Part shown: piece by piece, positions 42,541 through 54,222 of the stretch
How the letters are laid out: the number at the start of each line of letters is the position of its first letter
How positions within the stretch are numbered: the stretch's first letter is position 1
Assembly: GCA_013339895.1 (NCBI GenBank)
Contig: JABACO010000002.1
Location: 17,825,697 to 17,889,696 of the forward strand
From: Ephydatia muelleri
Lineage: Eukaryota > Porifera > Demospongiae > Spongillida > Spongillidae
Direction of reading: 5' to 3'
Length of the DNA: 64,000 bases
Program-made: the position numbers and the translations under genes
Notes under the pieces: generated by a model
What the model was told of the DNA's origin: nothing
The model's input: the letters and a program-made list of their open reading frames with translations, nothing else
The model's database searches: none

Positions 42541-43680
42541 TTGTTGCGCGGTACTAAATTACACATCAAAACCTTACATGGGGCCAGATTGTCTTTGGGA
42601 TCTCTCTTGGGAGATGATGGAGTGAGAAGTGATTCCTCTCCACCCTGCAAAGAATGTCCACTCCCTCCTGGTGAGGCCCCTCCTCTTCCTGGTCAACATC
42701 CACCTGCTAAATGCCCTAAGTGCCATTGGCAGTGGACTAGCAAGAGAGATGAGTGAGGAGGGTGGTGTGAGGGATCTTCAAAGGTGCATGATATACTGGC
42801 TTCTTCATTTAAATATGTCTAGTCTCAACCACTGTGCCACATATAGTAGGAATTGTCTATAGTACCATGAGGGTGGAGTGAGGAGGGAGAGGGAGGCAAG
42901 ACAGAAGGCTGTTGCAAAGCTGGAGGAGACAATGTAGCAACAGTATATAGCAGAGGGAAACTTTATGCAATATTTATTTATAGACATAATACACCAGAGC
43001 CACAATATAATGACTGCACTGATATGTTAATTTGTTGTCCTGACTACCAATTTGTATCATTGAGTCATTACGTGCAAGTACACTCAAATATACACATTCA
43101 CACACACTACACACTACATGTTCAGTGATTCGTAACTGCATTTACACATATGCACATCTACCCAACACACTAGCACAACTCTTGCATCCACACACATACA
43201 CCACATCATGCACACAGGCACAGTACACACATACACACATGCACACACCATATTACACAGAAACCACACACACACATACACATACATACATAATGTAACA
43301 CATGCGCCATGCATTTTCCACCATCTTTTGTATACGCACTTCCATCATTGAGTCATTACGTGCAGGTACACTCAAATATACACATTCACACACACTACAC
43401 ACCACATGTTCAGTGATTCGTAACTGCTTTTACACGTATGCACATCTACCCAACGCACTAGCACAACTCTTGCATCCACACACATACACCACTCATACAC
43501 ACAAGCACATACACACATGCACACACCATACTACACAGAAACCACACACACACATACACACACACACAAATGCAAACATAATGTAACACATGCGCCATGC
43601 ATTTTCCACCACCTTTTGTATATGCACCTCCAATGTTTTAGGTAGGTTAGACTGTATCTTCAATGGTGTGCATCATCAAG
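42541..43680. repeat. Block inverted relative to the left copy (2040-3010)
   Basis: 42541-42735 is the reverse complement of about 2825-3005, 42840-42950 of about 2380-2460, and 43085-43330 and 43350-43665 of 2040-2340. The CA-rich part is duplicated in tandem here. The short repeat GGCGTAGGAG occurs near both ends (41419 and 43685). Confidence 0.7.
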
Positions 43681-43945
43681 CATAGGCGTAGGAGGTTATA
43701 ATAAGTGGCGGGGCCGAAAGTAATTAATTGATATTGATCAGGGAGGTATTGAGTACAGACCGGGGTAGGTGAGGGAGGTGGGTATGCCCATGATGCGTGG
43801 GAGCTTTTTTTAAAAACAGAATTTTAACACTGACTGCATCAAGTCCAACCTGGGGGTGGGACCATCACAGTCTCCCTATAGGCTCAGGAATCATCATCTT
43901 CATGTGGCCAAACTGGCTGGCTGGTGAGGTCATCTGAAAATCTCT
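43681..43945. other. No gene seen
   Basis: Partly homologous (43840-43935) to 3000-3110 in the left copy. Confidence 0.45.
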
Positions 43946-43949
43946 ACCA

Positions 43950-44860
43950 TCCCCAGCACATGCTCCCTACACCCTCCCCACCATCCCCAGCATATGCTCT
44001 CCTACACACTCATCTAATCTACCATCTTCAGCACATGCTCCCCTACACCCTCCTTCACCATCCCCAGCACATCCTCTCCTACACCCTCCACCACCATCTC
44101 CAGCACATGCTTCCCTACACCCTCCTCCACCATCCCCAGCACATCCTCCCCTACACCCTCCACCATCTCCAGCACATCCTCCCCTACACCCTCCACCACC
44201 ATCCCCATCACATCCTCTCCTACACCCTCCTCCACCATCCCCAGCACATCCTCCCCTACACCCTCCTCCACCATCCCCAGCACATCCTCCCCTACACCCT
44301 CCACCACCATCCCCAGCACATCCTCCCCTACACCCTCCTCCACCATCCCCAGCACATCCTCCCCTACACCCTCCACCATCTCCAGCACATCCTCCCCTAC
44401 ACCCTCCACCACCATCCCCATCACATCCTCTCCTACACCCTCCTCCACCATCCCCAGCACATCCTCCCCTACACCCTCCTCCACCATCCCCAGCACATCC
44501 TCCCCTACACCCTCCACCACCATCCCCAGCACATCCTCCCCTACACCCTCCTCACCCATCCCCAGCACATGCTCCCCTACACCCTCCTCCACAATCCCCA
44601 GCACATCCTCCCCTACACCCTCCTCCACCATCCCCAGCACATGCTCCCCTACACCCTCCTCCACCATCCCCAGCACATCTTCCCCTACACCCTCCTCCAC
44701 CATCTCCAGCACATGCTCTCCTACACCCTCCCCCACCATCCCCAGCACATGCTCCCCTACACCCACCTCCACCATCCCCAGCACATGCTCCCCTACACCC
44801 TCCTCCACCATCCCCAGCACATCCTCCCCTCACACCCTCCCCACCACTCCTCCCCTACAC
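43950..44860. repeat. 36/33-bp minisatellite, about 25 units
   Basis: Expanded version of the array at 3125-3495 with CACCATCCCCAGCACATCCT cores. Several units lack 3 bp. A segment of about 220 bp is repeated. ORFs of up to 338 codons here are not genes. Confidence 0.95.
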
Positions 44861-44887
44861 CCTGTACAATCACCACTATGCTGGAGG

Positions 44888-45185
44888 TCAGCCATGTTGA
44901 GCAGCCTCATGCCCCCAACAAGGGCGGGGCATGTTGCTAGGACATATGGGGTCCATGGTGATGCATACGATGTGTGTGGCTATGAAGCCCATGAAGCAAA
45001 ATGAGTGGCAGGCCAAGGTGCTGGAGAGAGTGTCCAAATAAAGCACGCCCTGGTCCAGACCAGCTATCCCAACCATATGCTCACCTAACACACGTACAGT
45101 AGTGCAGCATTTCACACCAAACATTATTTCACTGCTAGTCACATAGAGAACCAGATGTGCAAAAGACTTAACATCATCCAAGCCC
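44888..45185 (-). other. Coding-like minus-strand segment, family unknown
   Basis: The minus strand reads MDDVKSFAHLVLYVTSSEIM then FGVKCCTTVRVL, followed by a donor-like GTGAGC, and later DQGVLYLDTLSSTLACHSFC. It is not simple sequence. Only its left end has a match in the left copy (3520-3600). I cannot assign it. Confidence 0.3.
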
Positions 45186-45402
45186 TAGAGTATATGGGAT
45201 GAGTTTATGAACAATAACTAGAGAGGGTGGGTAATCCCTCAAATTAGTCTTTTAAAAGTGGCCAAAAACAGATCAAGATAAGTCCATTCATTTGCAAAGT
45301 CCAACACACCTATTTTTTCTTGTCATCACACACTGTTACAGATTTCCTAATGATAACTACAAAAATGTTTACAAAACCTACTCAGTACTATGAAAACCAC
45401 CA

Positions 45403-45669
45403 TTACTTCTTTCCTTCCATCTCTTTTACCACCTGAACTATGTTGCTATATCTTAATTTTTCAAATGTCTCAGCCAGAGCTCTGGTAAGTGGCCAATGAC
45501 CCCTTCTGACTTTGCCACATCATCAACATTTTCTCTCTCCTGTTTTGTTCGTTTGGTTCATCATGAAGTATGTCTGTGATGTTTTGTTCAGACTCAAGTA
45601 GGCGTCGTCCAACTGGCTTCCAATCAAAATCCAACAAAGCAATATCCAAGAGGTGGCCTCTGGTGCATT
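45403..45669 (-). pseudogene. Gene B exon 9: death domain, frameshifted
   Basis: Reads CTRGHLLDIALLDFDWKPVG and RRLLESEQNITDILHDEPNE like gene A, then one extra base near 45484 leads to TGA at 45472-45470. Downstream sequence still aligns to the gene A C-terminus in another frame. Confidence 0.8.
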
Positions 45670-46149
45670 CTGTGAGGAAATGGTGGCAGTAGTGGCTAAG
45701 GAGTCCAGGAGTTCATGTATAGAAACCCACCACCTGATACTTCTATACCCTAACCATGACACACACATCACTTGATACTCCCATCCTAAACAAATCAATC
45801 AACCTGATACTCTTCTTGTACATCTAACATACCCATCATTTGATGAGGGGGAGGGTTACCAATTGTAAAAAAAAAAAATCTGTTTGGAGCGAATCAAACC
45901 ATTAGTGAGGGAAGGATTTATAAATCTATATAAATTTCAATCAAAACTGAACGAAGCAATTTTCAAGAGGAGGCCACTGTGAGGAAATGACTCTTGAACA
46001 TCTAACATGACTGCCATGTAAAACTGATACCAATAGTAAAAAAAAACATCTGTTTGGGGTGAATCAACCATTAGCGAGGGAAGCATTTATATATGCATCG
46101 TTTATAATTTTTCATGCCTCTATATTAACGTAAACACTCATTGCCTTAC

Positions 46150-47677
46150 CAAGATCCTTGCAGCAAGGAACAGAAGCTGCAGTAGCCCATGGGTGGTTGA
46201 TTGGTGTCATTCGGGTTTCATCTTTACAACATATTGTCCAGGATCCAAGCTCTGTCACCTTGATCGAAGCATGGTGCCTCTCCCCTCCTACACAGCCACC
46301 ATGACTACAGTACACAGCATCTATAATGTCCTCCTCTGCACACTGGTAGCCAAGGTGTTCATGATCCCTTTGTGAATAGCTGATCGTATATTGGAGTATA
46401 GAGATGGACCACCATGAGGTAACACAACGTGCAATGCAAAATGAGTGAGGGCATCCATTATGGTTATTGTAGCAGGGATTTCTGAAGCTGAAAAGGCAAC
46501 TGAATTGCTGTACAGACATTTGGGTTTTCCGTCTTTCTTGCACACAGTCCACTTTGAATGATTGAGCAGATAGGCCACAAGAAAGCAAAAGACTCCATTG
46601 GGATAACATCCTTCCTTGAATCGAATCAGAAGGGGATCACCTGACTGCAGATCTGATTGAATGTCTCCAAGGCAACATTCAGGAAGAAGGGCAGGCATCA
46701 AATATTCTCCATTACCCACTGCAGCTACTATAGAACGACTGGCGAACAGCTTGAGAACATCAGAAGACGAGAACACACCATCATGGTAGTGTCCAGGAAA
46801 TTCATCTAGTAACTTCTGAGTGAGGTAAGCATAATCTTTGAACCTTTCCCAGTGGCCACTGATTGGTTTAGTTGGATCAGGCTGTTTCAGTAATTTATAA
46901 CACTGTTGCACCAGCTCAGTAATGATGCTCAGGAGAACTTGAGGGTTACAAAATACCACATCTGGAAGGACATCTGGGTAATAGAGAAGGATATTACACT
47001 TCATAAAGTGGCTCAGAGCTTCTTTGAAAGCTGCATCCTTTAGTTGTACACGCTCAGCAGTTTGCTTGCACTCCAACAAACTGAGTACTTCTCTCTTCTT
47101 TCTGTGGGCCAGGTCATGCAGTAATACCTCCAATCCAAACCAGGCAATGGGCTCCTTCTCGGGTGATGGAGACAGCTCTGATATCTTTGTACGCAACACT
47201 TTAGCAACATCTCTGTCTTCAGTACCAGGAGTTTGGGAGTTGACACCAAATATCACCTCTGCCATGTCTTGCCCCACATAAAATGGTATGCACTTTTTAT
47301 TTAATTGCAGACATTCTTTCACTTTTCTGTTCTTCTCTTCTCTGGATTCATTGGATTGATCACACTTACCTTCAAGGTCCTTATGAGTGCCTATTACAAC
47401 AACTTGAGGGTACACTGCACTGAACTGAAATGCCTTCAAGAAACGTTTCATTACTTCTTGATGTGATAAACATATGATTGGAATGATCCTCCAATCATCT
47501 CACCATCAGTTCCATAGCATACTATTTCACGTTTCTGATCAAGCTGTTCTGAAAGTTTGAAGACAAACAGCACCATAGAGAGGTTAGAGACAAAGAATGG
47601 AAGGAGATGGTGGAACTGTGGCTGACCCCCACTGTCTATTAAGTGGATCCATTTCATTTTTAAGTGTTCCTTATTAC
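46150..47677 (-). pseudogene. Gene B exon 8: Roc C-half and COR, two frame breaks
   Basis: Carries MKWIHLIDSGGQPQFHH, GTHKDLEGK and LLYYPDVLPDVVFCNPQ as in gene A. Two extra bases near 47473 and a 10-nt deletion near 46365 split it into three frames. Confidence 0.85.
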
Positions 47678-47814
47678 CTTGAGAAACATAAAGATAAGAT
47701 CACAGGCCATTTCATAAAGGAGAGAGCATGCATCATGCCATAAGAATAATGAGGCAAATTAAGATATACAGTGCACTGCACAACACAGTGCACATAATTA
47801 TTCAATACCTGCTC

Positions 47815-48050
47815 AACAGAGGAGAGGACAGGGGAAGGGCTGGAACACTGCTAAGGATAGGGGAGGACAGGGGCAGGGCTGGAACACCTGCTAAGCAGAG
47901 GGAAGGACAGGGGCAGGGCTGGAACACCTGCCAAGCAGAGGGGAGGACAGGGGGAAGGATGGAACATCTGCTAAACAGAGGGGAGGACAGGGGCAGGGCT
48001 GGAACACCTGCTAAACAGAGGGGAGGACAGGGGCAGGGGTGGAACACCTT
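47815..48050. repeat. 40-bp minisatellite, about 6 units (gene B Roc intron)
   Basis: Same unit as 6417-6975, fewer copies and more drift. Confidence 0.95.
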
Positions 48051-48117
48051 TTAGTTTCCCCAATTAAATAAGAGCTACTATTTGTGCCACTAACTCGATC
48101 CATCGCCTCAAACTCAC

Positions 48118-48727
48118 CTGAAAGCTGGTTAATGATACTGATAAAGCTTTCCTCCACAGATATTTGGCTTGTGGTGGTGTCCAACTGAATTGAACTAGGA
48201 GCAGAAGCCCTAACTCTAGATTAGGTGTCTGATTCATCTGATGCCGGTACCATCATGTGTGTGGTTACTGGTGACTGGAGGAGATGACATGAGCACATCT
48301 TTATGTCCATATGATGAGGACCTTGCGGGTCCTGGATCACTAGAATGGCTCATTAGTTGTACCTCACATGGAGCATCCTTGGGAAGTGGTAGGACGTATC
48401 CTTTGATCATCTGGCTCACTGTACGCATGAGGTCATAGTCACCATCAAGGATATACCAGTCATCCTCATCTTGCTTGGACACACCCACAGCAGACACAGT
48501 CACAGCACGGACAGGGTTATCAGCAATCCCTGTACTGATTCTAAGCTCAGGAGGAGGCATTTTGAGGAGGAGATGTTTGACATGTGTTTTGCCCACTCCA
48601 GCTGATCCATGAATGAGACATTTGATTGTTGAACATTCAGCATACCCCCTCTTCATGGCTTCATCGTACAGCCTCTTGGCCTCATCATTTAGCCTCTTGG
48701 TCTGCTCTTTATGTTCTTCCAAACTCA
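48118..48727 (-). pseudogene. Gene B exon 7: Roc P-loop exon
   Basis: Keeps HGSAGVGKTHVKHLLL and a clean CCTTTAG acceptor. A 5-nt deletion near 48255 moves the linker out of frame. Confidence 0.8.
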
Positions 48728-49450
48728 CTAAAGGATTCAAACCATACCATTACAAAAATGTATCAGATTATATCTGCAAAAAGGGATCTAACAAAATAAC
48801 CAGTATGTACAATAGAAATGTAACACATCCTTTGAAAAGCATAGCTAATTAAACTTCAGCGCCTAACAACTCCATGACAGATACATGTACTCCGATCCTC
48901 AATGCGTAAGAAGCAATATGAACATTTTGAACTTCTAGAATAAAAAATCTTGAAAACATGCGCATTAGTTCCCTTTTCGATCCCATATGTAGATCTTTTT
49001 GTTTCGGAGTGCATAAATTATCTAAATCCTTGAATATGTGAGATTTATACAACAATAAACATTTACCATTGAGGATGTCTGACCTTTAATAGTGGTTTAT
49101 GTTTAGATGCTAGTTAGTGCCATTATTTGGGTGTAGGTAGCTTGCTTGCAAATTGTGGAGGTTTGTCCACCATTCATTGTATGTGCAATATACTGCAATG
49201 TGTTAAACGAGCAACACAGTGGGCTCTGCACAGGTGTTACTGCATATTGACTGCCCTGTCAAACCAGTCACATCTGCATGTGGATACAGTCAGGGAAATG
49301 GGACTAGCACATACATTACTGGTACACGCAATATAAATGTAATGAAAAAAAATCATACTTTTAAGAAATTAAGCATAGATCTAGACAACTCTATAATTAC
49401 ACATATATCCAGACAACAACATTATTCATTTAGATAACTACATGACTTAC

Positions 49451-49735
49451 TGGGAGCAGTATTGTGTGGGTGTTCCATAATAATCTTCTTGATAATGGAT
49501 AAGTGGTCTCCCCACAGACGATGAAGGAGGCAGTCCACCAGTTCTTGCCATGAAGGTATAACCTTATCATGTCTGAGCCATAGAGTTACCACCTTGTGCA
49601 GGCAGTCTTTGGGGGTGGAGCCAGATACCTCCTGTACCACTGATGGGTCCAACTTCAAAGCCAGGCCAAGAGCTTGCCATTGGTCCTTCAGCTTTGCTAT
49701 GGTATCAACTACCTCAATGAGTGAGTTCTCCACAT
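49451..49735 (-). CDS. Gene B exon 6: third death-like domain
   Basis: Open and collinear with 8582-8866, with few substitutions (for example LDPSVVQEVSG). Belongs to a disrupted gene. Confidence 0.7.
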
Positions 49736-49802
49736 CTGTTCCATGAATAATATAATTAAACAATGTATCTGATAGCAAAAGATCCTCTATAAACCAACTC
49801 AC

Positions 49803-49829
49803 CTAACTTTATGGTGCTCACAGTATTTC
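49803..49829 (-). CDS. Gene B exon 5: 27-nt microexon
   Basis: Matches 8925-8951 with the same splice sites. Confidence 0.65.
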
Positions 49830-50496
49830 CTGAAATATAATACACGTGAAAATCAGTAAGGTTCTCACTTCTAGCACTCATCACAAACCCTTGGACCACA
49901 ACTTCTCAGTGAAGATTTTTTAATTACAGGTGGAATAGCATGTGAATATATATTCCAGCAAGCTGTTTTTGATCTCTTAAAAGTATCTTTGTATTACATG
50001 TAGCTGGTTACAACAACAAAACATGGCATCACCGACCCTCATCACAGTTGAGGTAAGGTACTATAAGTGTTATGACTAAATATGACTTCATTTGGTGCTT
50101 TATGTGTTTTATTAATGCTTTATATTATAATTAATGACAGTTCAAAAGAAACCATGTAGAGTTTTCATAGTATTATCATCAACCCCAGCATTCTGTTAAG
50201 CCTATTAATATTTCAAATATCAATAGAACACGTTTATGCAACTTACAATAATTCTGCATATTTAACATAAAATCAGGTATATGTTTCTAATTATGACCTA
50301 TCGGTATGGACAATTTTTATTCTTATAAAGTAAAATGATAAAGATGTCTAGCTTGCTTTCTAATTAGCATACATTGTATCAAGAACGCCAAGGTACAATA
50401 CAAGAGCTTAATGCGTATCATCACATATGTGTACCTCTTGCACTCAAACATACATATGTACATCTATACACATTGTCCCAATTATATGCTCCATAC
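49830..50496. other. Intron of gene B, no gene seen
   Basis: AT-rich, aligned to 8952-9625. Confidence 0.5.
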
Positions 50497-50787
50497 CTCT
50501 GGTAATGTCTCTTGTCACAGGATGGGACTGCTGCAATACTTTGGCCTCTTCTTCTTCATCCATAAGGGCAATGGCCTTAATCAGGTGATTCCAGGTGGGG
50601 AGACAGCTCAAACTGGAGTTCAATTTCAGCCACTCCATCACCACAAGGTTCAAATGTGATGCAGAATTATTACGAGTTTTTATACTTGAGAGCACCTTTC
50701 TGTCAATTTGCAATTTAACCCCAAGATCATACCACTTCTCGAGAAGTGGAGTGAGCTCATCAGAAACCATACTGGAGTACTGCACAC
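50497..50787 (-). CDS. Gene B exon 4: second death-like domain
   Basis: Open and collinear with 9626-9916 (ELTPLLEKWYDLGVKLQIDR). Confidence 0.7.
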
Positions 50788-51074
50788 CTAGAATAGCATA
50801 ATCGCAGCAGTTACTGTATACAGTTACAATAAATACTAATTAACTGGACTCAATTAAAAACTAGCTAGCACATGATGGCTCTACATGTATGTGTGGCTAA
50901 GTACTTGCAATCAAGTCATTTGGTAATGATACTTAAAAGACAACAATGGCTGCCTTGTGATAAGGATGATCTCTTGGTTAGGTACTTGATGTGCAGTTAT
51001 GTTGCCTGAAGTACTTCTATACTATTGCTTTCTTATCTTTATTATAGCCAGTACTTCACAAACACACAACTAAC

Positions 51075-51368
51075 CAATGAACTTCATATCTGTGGGGGCT
51101 AGGTGAGATAATGCTATCTCTTCAGCCAAAGGAACGTTGTCCCCTCCAGCAGGGTGTGCTATGGCCTTCACCAATGTCTGCCAACATGGCTCCATGAAGT
51201 AGTCAAACATGTGCCTATCCCCACCTAGCCACCACCTCATGATCCTGCTCATCTGACCTGAACGCAGGCCCTTCAAGTCCTCCAGGTATGGTATCTTCAC
51301 CCCAAGGTAAAATCCAATGTCATACCAAGGTTCAATGTGATCTGTGATATCGGAAACTCCTTTTGGCC
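51075..51368 (-). CDS. Gene B exon 3: first death-like domain
   Basis: Open and collinear with 10171-10464. Differs from it at only a few residues. Confidence 0.7.
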
Positions 51369-51533
51369 CTGCAGAGATATCAACAACACAATAGTAGTGT
51401 GACTACACACTGAAATATCATTGATTGCACTGCTCTGTTTGAAACTGTCTAGAGGGTACACACATGAATCGTCAGACGTATGTTTGATGTCGTGTTTCTG
51501 AATTGGAAACTAGATAGAGACCACGGCAAAACG

Positions 51534-51536
<3 letters not shown>

Positions 51537-51588
<52 letters not shown>
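51537..51588. repeat. (AC)n microsatellite
   Basis: AC run in a gene B intron. The gene A equivalent has only a few AC units. Confidence 0.95.
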
Positions 51589-51590
<2 letters not shown>

Positions 51591-51648
51591 TACAGTTAAC
51601 ACACACATAAAACACATGAGTGAATAAAAGGACATGTTCTATGTCCTA

Positions 51649-52476
51649 ATATATGGGAAAGTTTCCGAGAAAATGGACCTAGCGTGTATTATAAAAAAGC
51701 ATAATAAAAATGCCTTACGTTTGAAATGCTATAACTTCCGAAGGGTTAACGCTATCGTCTTGCTATTTTCAGCACTTCATACTACACCATTTCTCTATGG
51801 TAAAATACTTTTTGGGATCTTGCACTTGCTCCTTGCCAGTATTGCAACGTTCGATACCCCACCGGGTTCAAACCCGCCATAACTTTCTGTAGGAGTAATG
51901 AAATCCTTCAAATTCGGTACGTAGGTAGAGAGGTCCTATACCTATCGATTTGTTCTGTTCGTTAATTTTTATGCCATCTGTTACGGAGATACAGTTGAAT
52001 AAACTACGTGCACGTTTTCCCGCTTGATTCGCGCCAATGTAATAATCCCCGCCTCCCCATACATTGAGCGGAGCGCAATTTGCCCAAATCATTGGCGCGA
52101 AACGAGCGCGAAAATGTGCACGTAGTTTGTTCAACTGTATCTCCGTAACGGATTGCATAAAAATTAACGAACAGAACAAATAGATAGATATAGGACCTCT
52201 CCACCTACAAACCGAATTTGAAGCGATTTGATTACTCCTACAGAAAGTTATGGCGGGTTTGAACCCCTTGGGGTATCGGACATCGCGATACTAGCATGGA
52301 GCATGTTCAAGATCCCAAAATGTATTGTACCATAGATAAATGGTGTAGTATGAAGTGCTGAAAATAGGAAAACGATAGCGTTAACCCTTCGGAAGTTATA
52401 GCATTTCAAACGTAAGGCATTTTTATTATGCTTTTTTATAATACAAGGTCCCTTTTCTCGGAAACTTTCCCATATG
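51649..52476. mobile_element. 828-bp foldback element flanked by TA
   Basis: Two arms of about 390 bp are reverse complements (ends ATATGGGAAAGTTTCC and complement) around a short centre near 52040-52070. TA on both sides (51647-51648, 52477-52478) collapses to the uninterrupted gene A sequence near 10710, giving an empty site. No gene inside. Confidence 0.85.
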
Positions 52477-52486
52477 TAGATTACTA

Positions 52487-53257
52487 AAGTACGCGACATC
52501 ATCGAGGAAGTAAAAATTATGCACTCTTTTTATTAAATAAAAGGTGTCTGTGGGGTCTAAAAAAAGAGGTTAGACATATTATTTTCCGCAGACCATCTCG
52601 TATTATTAAAAATTCAGTGAGTTGAATACTAATTAGCGAGACTATTATTCATGATAATTAAAAAGTAGCGCGTAATGAAATTCACAAGAAACACTTCGAA
52701 ACGTTTACATAACTCAAACGAATAATAGCGTACAAATGGCCTCTGGGCGCAACAAGAACAAAGGCAAATGGTATCATAAAAGCGCAATAGTCATATACAA
52801 AGGGCCTCTGGGCGCAAGAACAAATAAGGTACAAGGAGCTGCCCTTATCTAACACTAAGCAAACTATGGTTCAGAACAGTTATTTTAGCAAGAAGTGTTT
52901 GTTTACACAGTCTAAAGATGGCACCAGTAATGAGGCTAAAAGCTAAAGAATGTATTCTTGAAAATCAAACAGACAGTGTAAAAGCAGAAGACGAGATATT
53001 TTATACATAAAGGTATCAATACGCGTAGAATCAAAATATGATTCTTTATTTTGGATGCGGTACAAAACTATGGGCGAATTGAATAAATATTTAAAAAGTA
53101 CCCCCTGTTAACTTGAAATTTGTTAAGCTGCACAAGGTTCCTTTTTATAGCCAACATAGCTGGTAGATTTCTACACATTGCGGTATTGTGGGCATGAATG
53201 TAATGTTATTCATTAAGAAGCCATTAACGTTTACTTCCTCGATGGTGTCTTGGACTT
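52487..53257. mobile_element. 771-bp MITE-like element flanked by TA
   Basis: Inverted ends of about 28 bp (AAGTACGCGACATCATCGAG and the imperfect complement at 53230-53257). TA at 52485-52486 and 53258-53259 collapses to GATTACTAGAATG in gene A. TA targets and short TIRs suggest a Tc1/mariner-type non-autonomous element. No gene inside. Confidence 0.8.
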
Positions 53258-53259
53258 TA

Positions 53260-53689
53260 GAATGTTCTAGATGGTACAAAGTGCACATGAGATAATTATC
53301 TATTGGACCACAACATTTGATCACTATAAATTAAGGATGTGACCTCACACAAATATTTAAATCTAGTGTATAAAAATAGTTAATTAATGTTATCCAAAAA
53401 TAGCCAGAAATAACACATGAAAGCTGTAATGGGCATGAAAAACTGTTTTAATCAGTTTCCAACACCATTATATACTGTAATATACAAAAGGTACCATTGC
53501 AGGCAAACATGATGCTGGCCTTACTAGGCGAAGAGAAAAGGACAAAGAACTTCTCTGATTACATAACTCTCCCATGTGAACTGCACTACTCAATCACATT
53601 AACACCATGATGATGATGTAATAGGGTGGGAGGTACTGTACTACATCTTCTTTAATATTGTCCTCAAGCTTTAGTATCAGAAGGTAGTT
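53260..53689. other. Intron of gene B, no gene seen
   Basis: Aligned to 10735-11130 of gene A. Confidence 0.5.
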
Positions 53690-54040
53690 TTCTGAGCAGC
53701 TCCAGCCTGTACCTCTCAACAAAATCCTGCAGTTCTGCTAGCTTTGCTTGAAGATAGCCTTGGCACAAGTTTGTGAAGCCGTCACCATAACTACATTTCT
53801 GCTGCTTGCAATACCTCCTTCCACACCAGTGACACTGACGAACCCAAATCCAGCAAGATGTCCACTGTTGCCCTGCCCAGTTTCCCTTTGATTGTAACTA
53901 CTTTACTTTCAATGGCTGCTATTGTAACTACCTTATCTACTGTATGGTCTACACGTGCAAAGGGGACGCCTGTTGCCATCGTCTGGCGTCCCATTGTCTT
54001 TTCCCTGCTGATGACAGTTTCTAGCCATATGTGTCCCATT
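53690..54040 (-). pseudogene. gypsy aspartic protease fragment
   Basis: Minus frame reads VDHTVDKVVTIAAIESKVVT then GRATVDILLDLGSSVSLVW. DLGSS stands where active proteases have DTG or DSG, so the fragment may be inactive. Collinear with 11130-11890. Confidence 0.65.
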
Positions 54041-54222
54041 CTGCCACAATGGAATGGGTTCTAGGATATGCCAGCAGGGCGTTAAGCAGGTCAGAAAGGA
54101 GTGCCACAATGGAATGGGTTCTAGGATATGTCAGCAGGGCATTAAGCAGGTCAGAAAGGAGTGCCACAATGGAATGGGTTCTAGGATATGTCAGCAGTGC
54201 GTTAAGCAGGTCAGAAAGGAGT
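54041..54222 (+). repeat. 60-bp tandem triplication in RNase H remnant
   Basis: Three units of GCCACAATGGAATGGGTTCT plus 40 bp. Each encodes GYxSxALSRSERS, the RNase H start motif of gypsy pol, so a coding segment was tandemly triplicated in frame. Confidence 0.85.

Noticed and set aside
43924-44940. A 338-codon plus-strand ORF and a 268-codon minus-strand ORF
   Set aside because: Same minisatellite artefact as on the left; no non-repeat domain.
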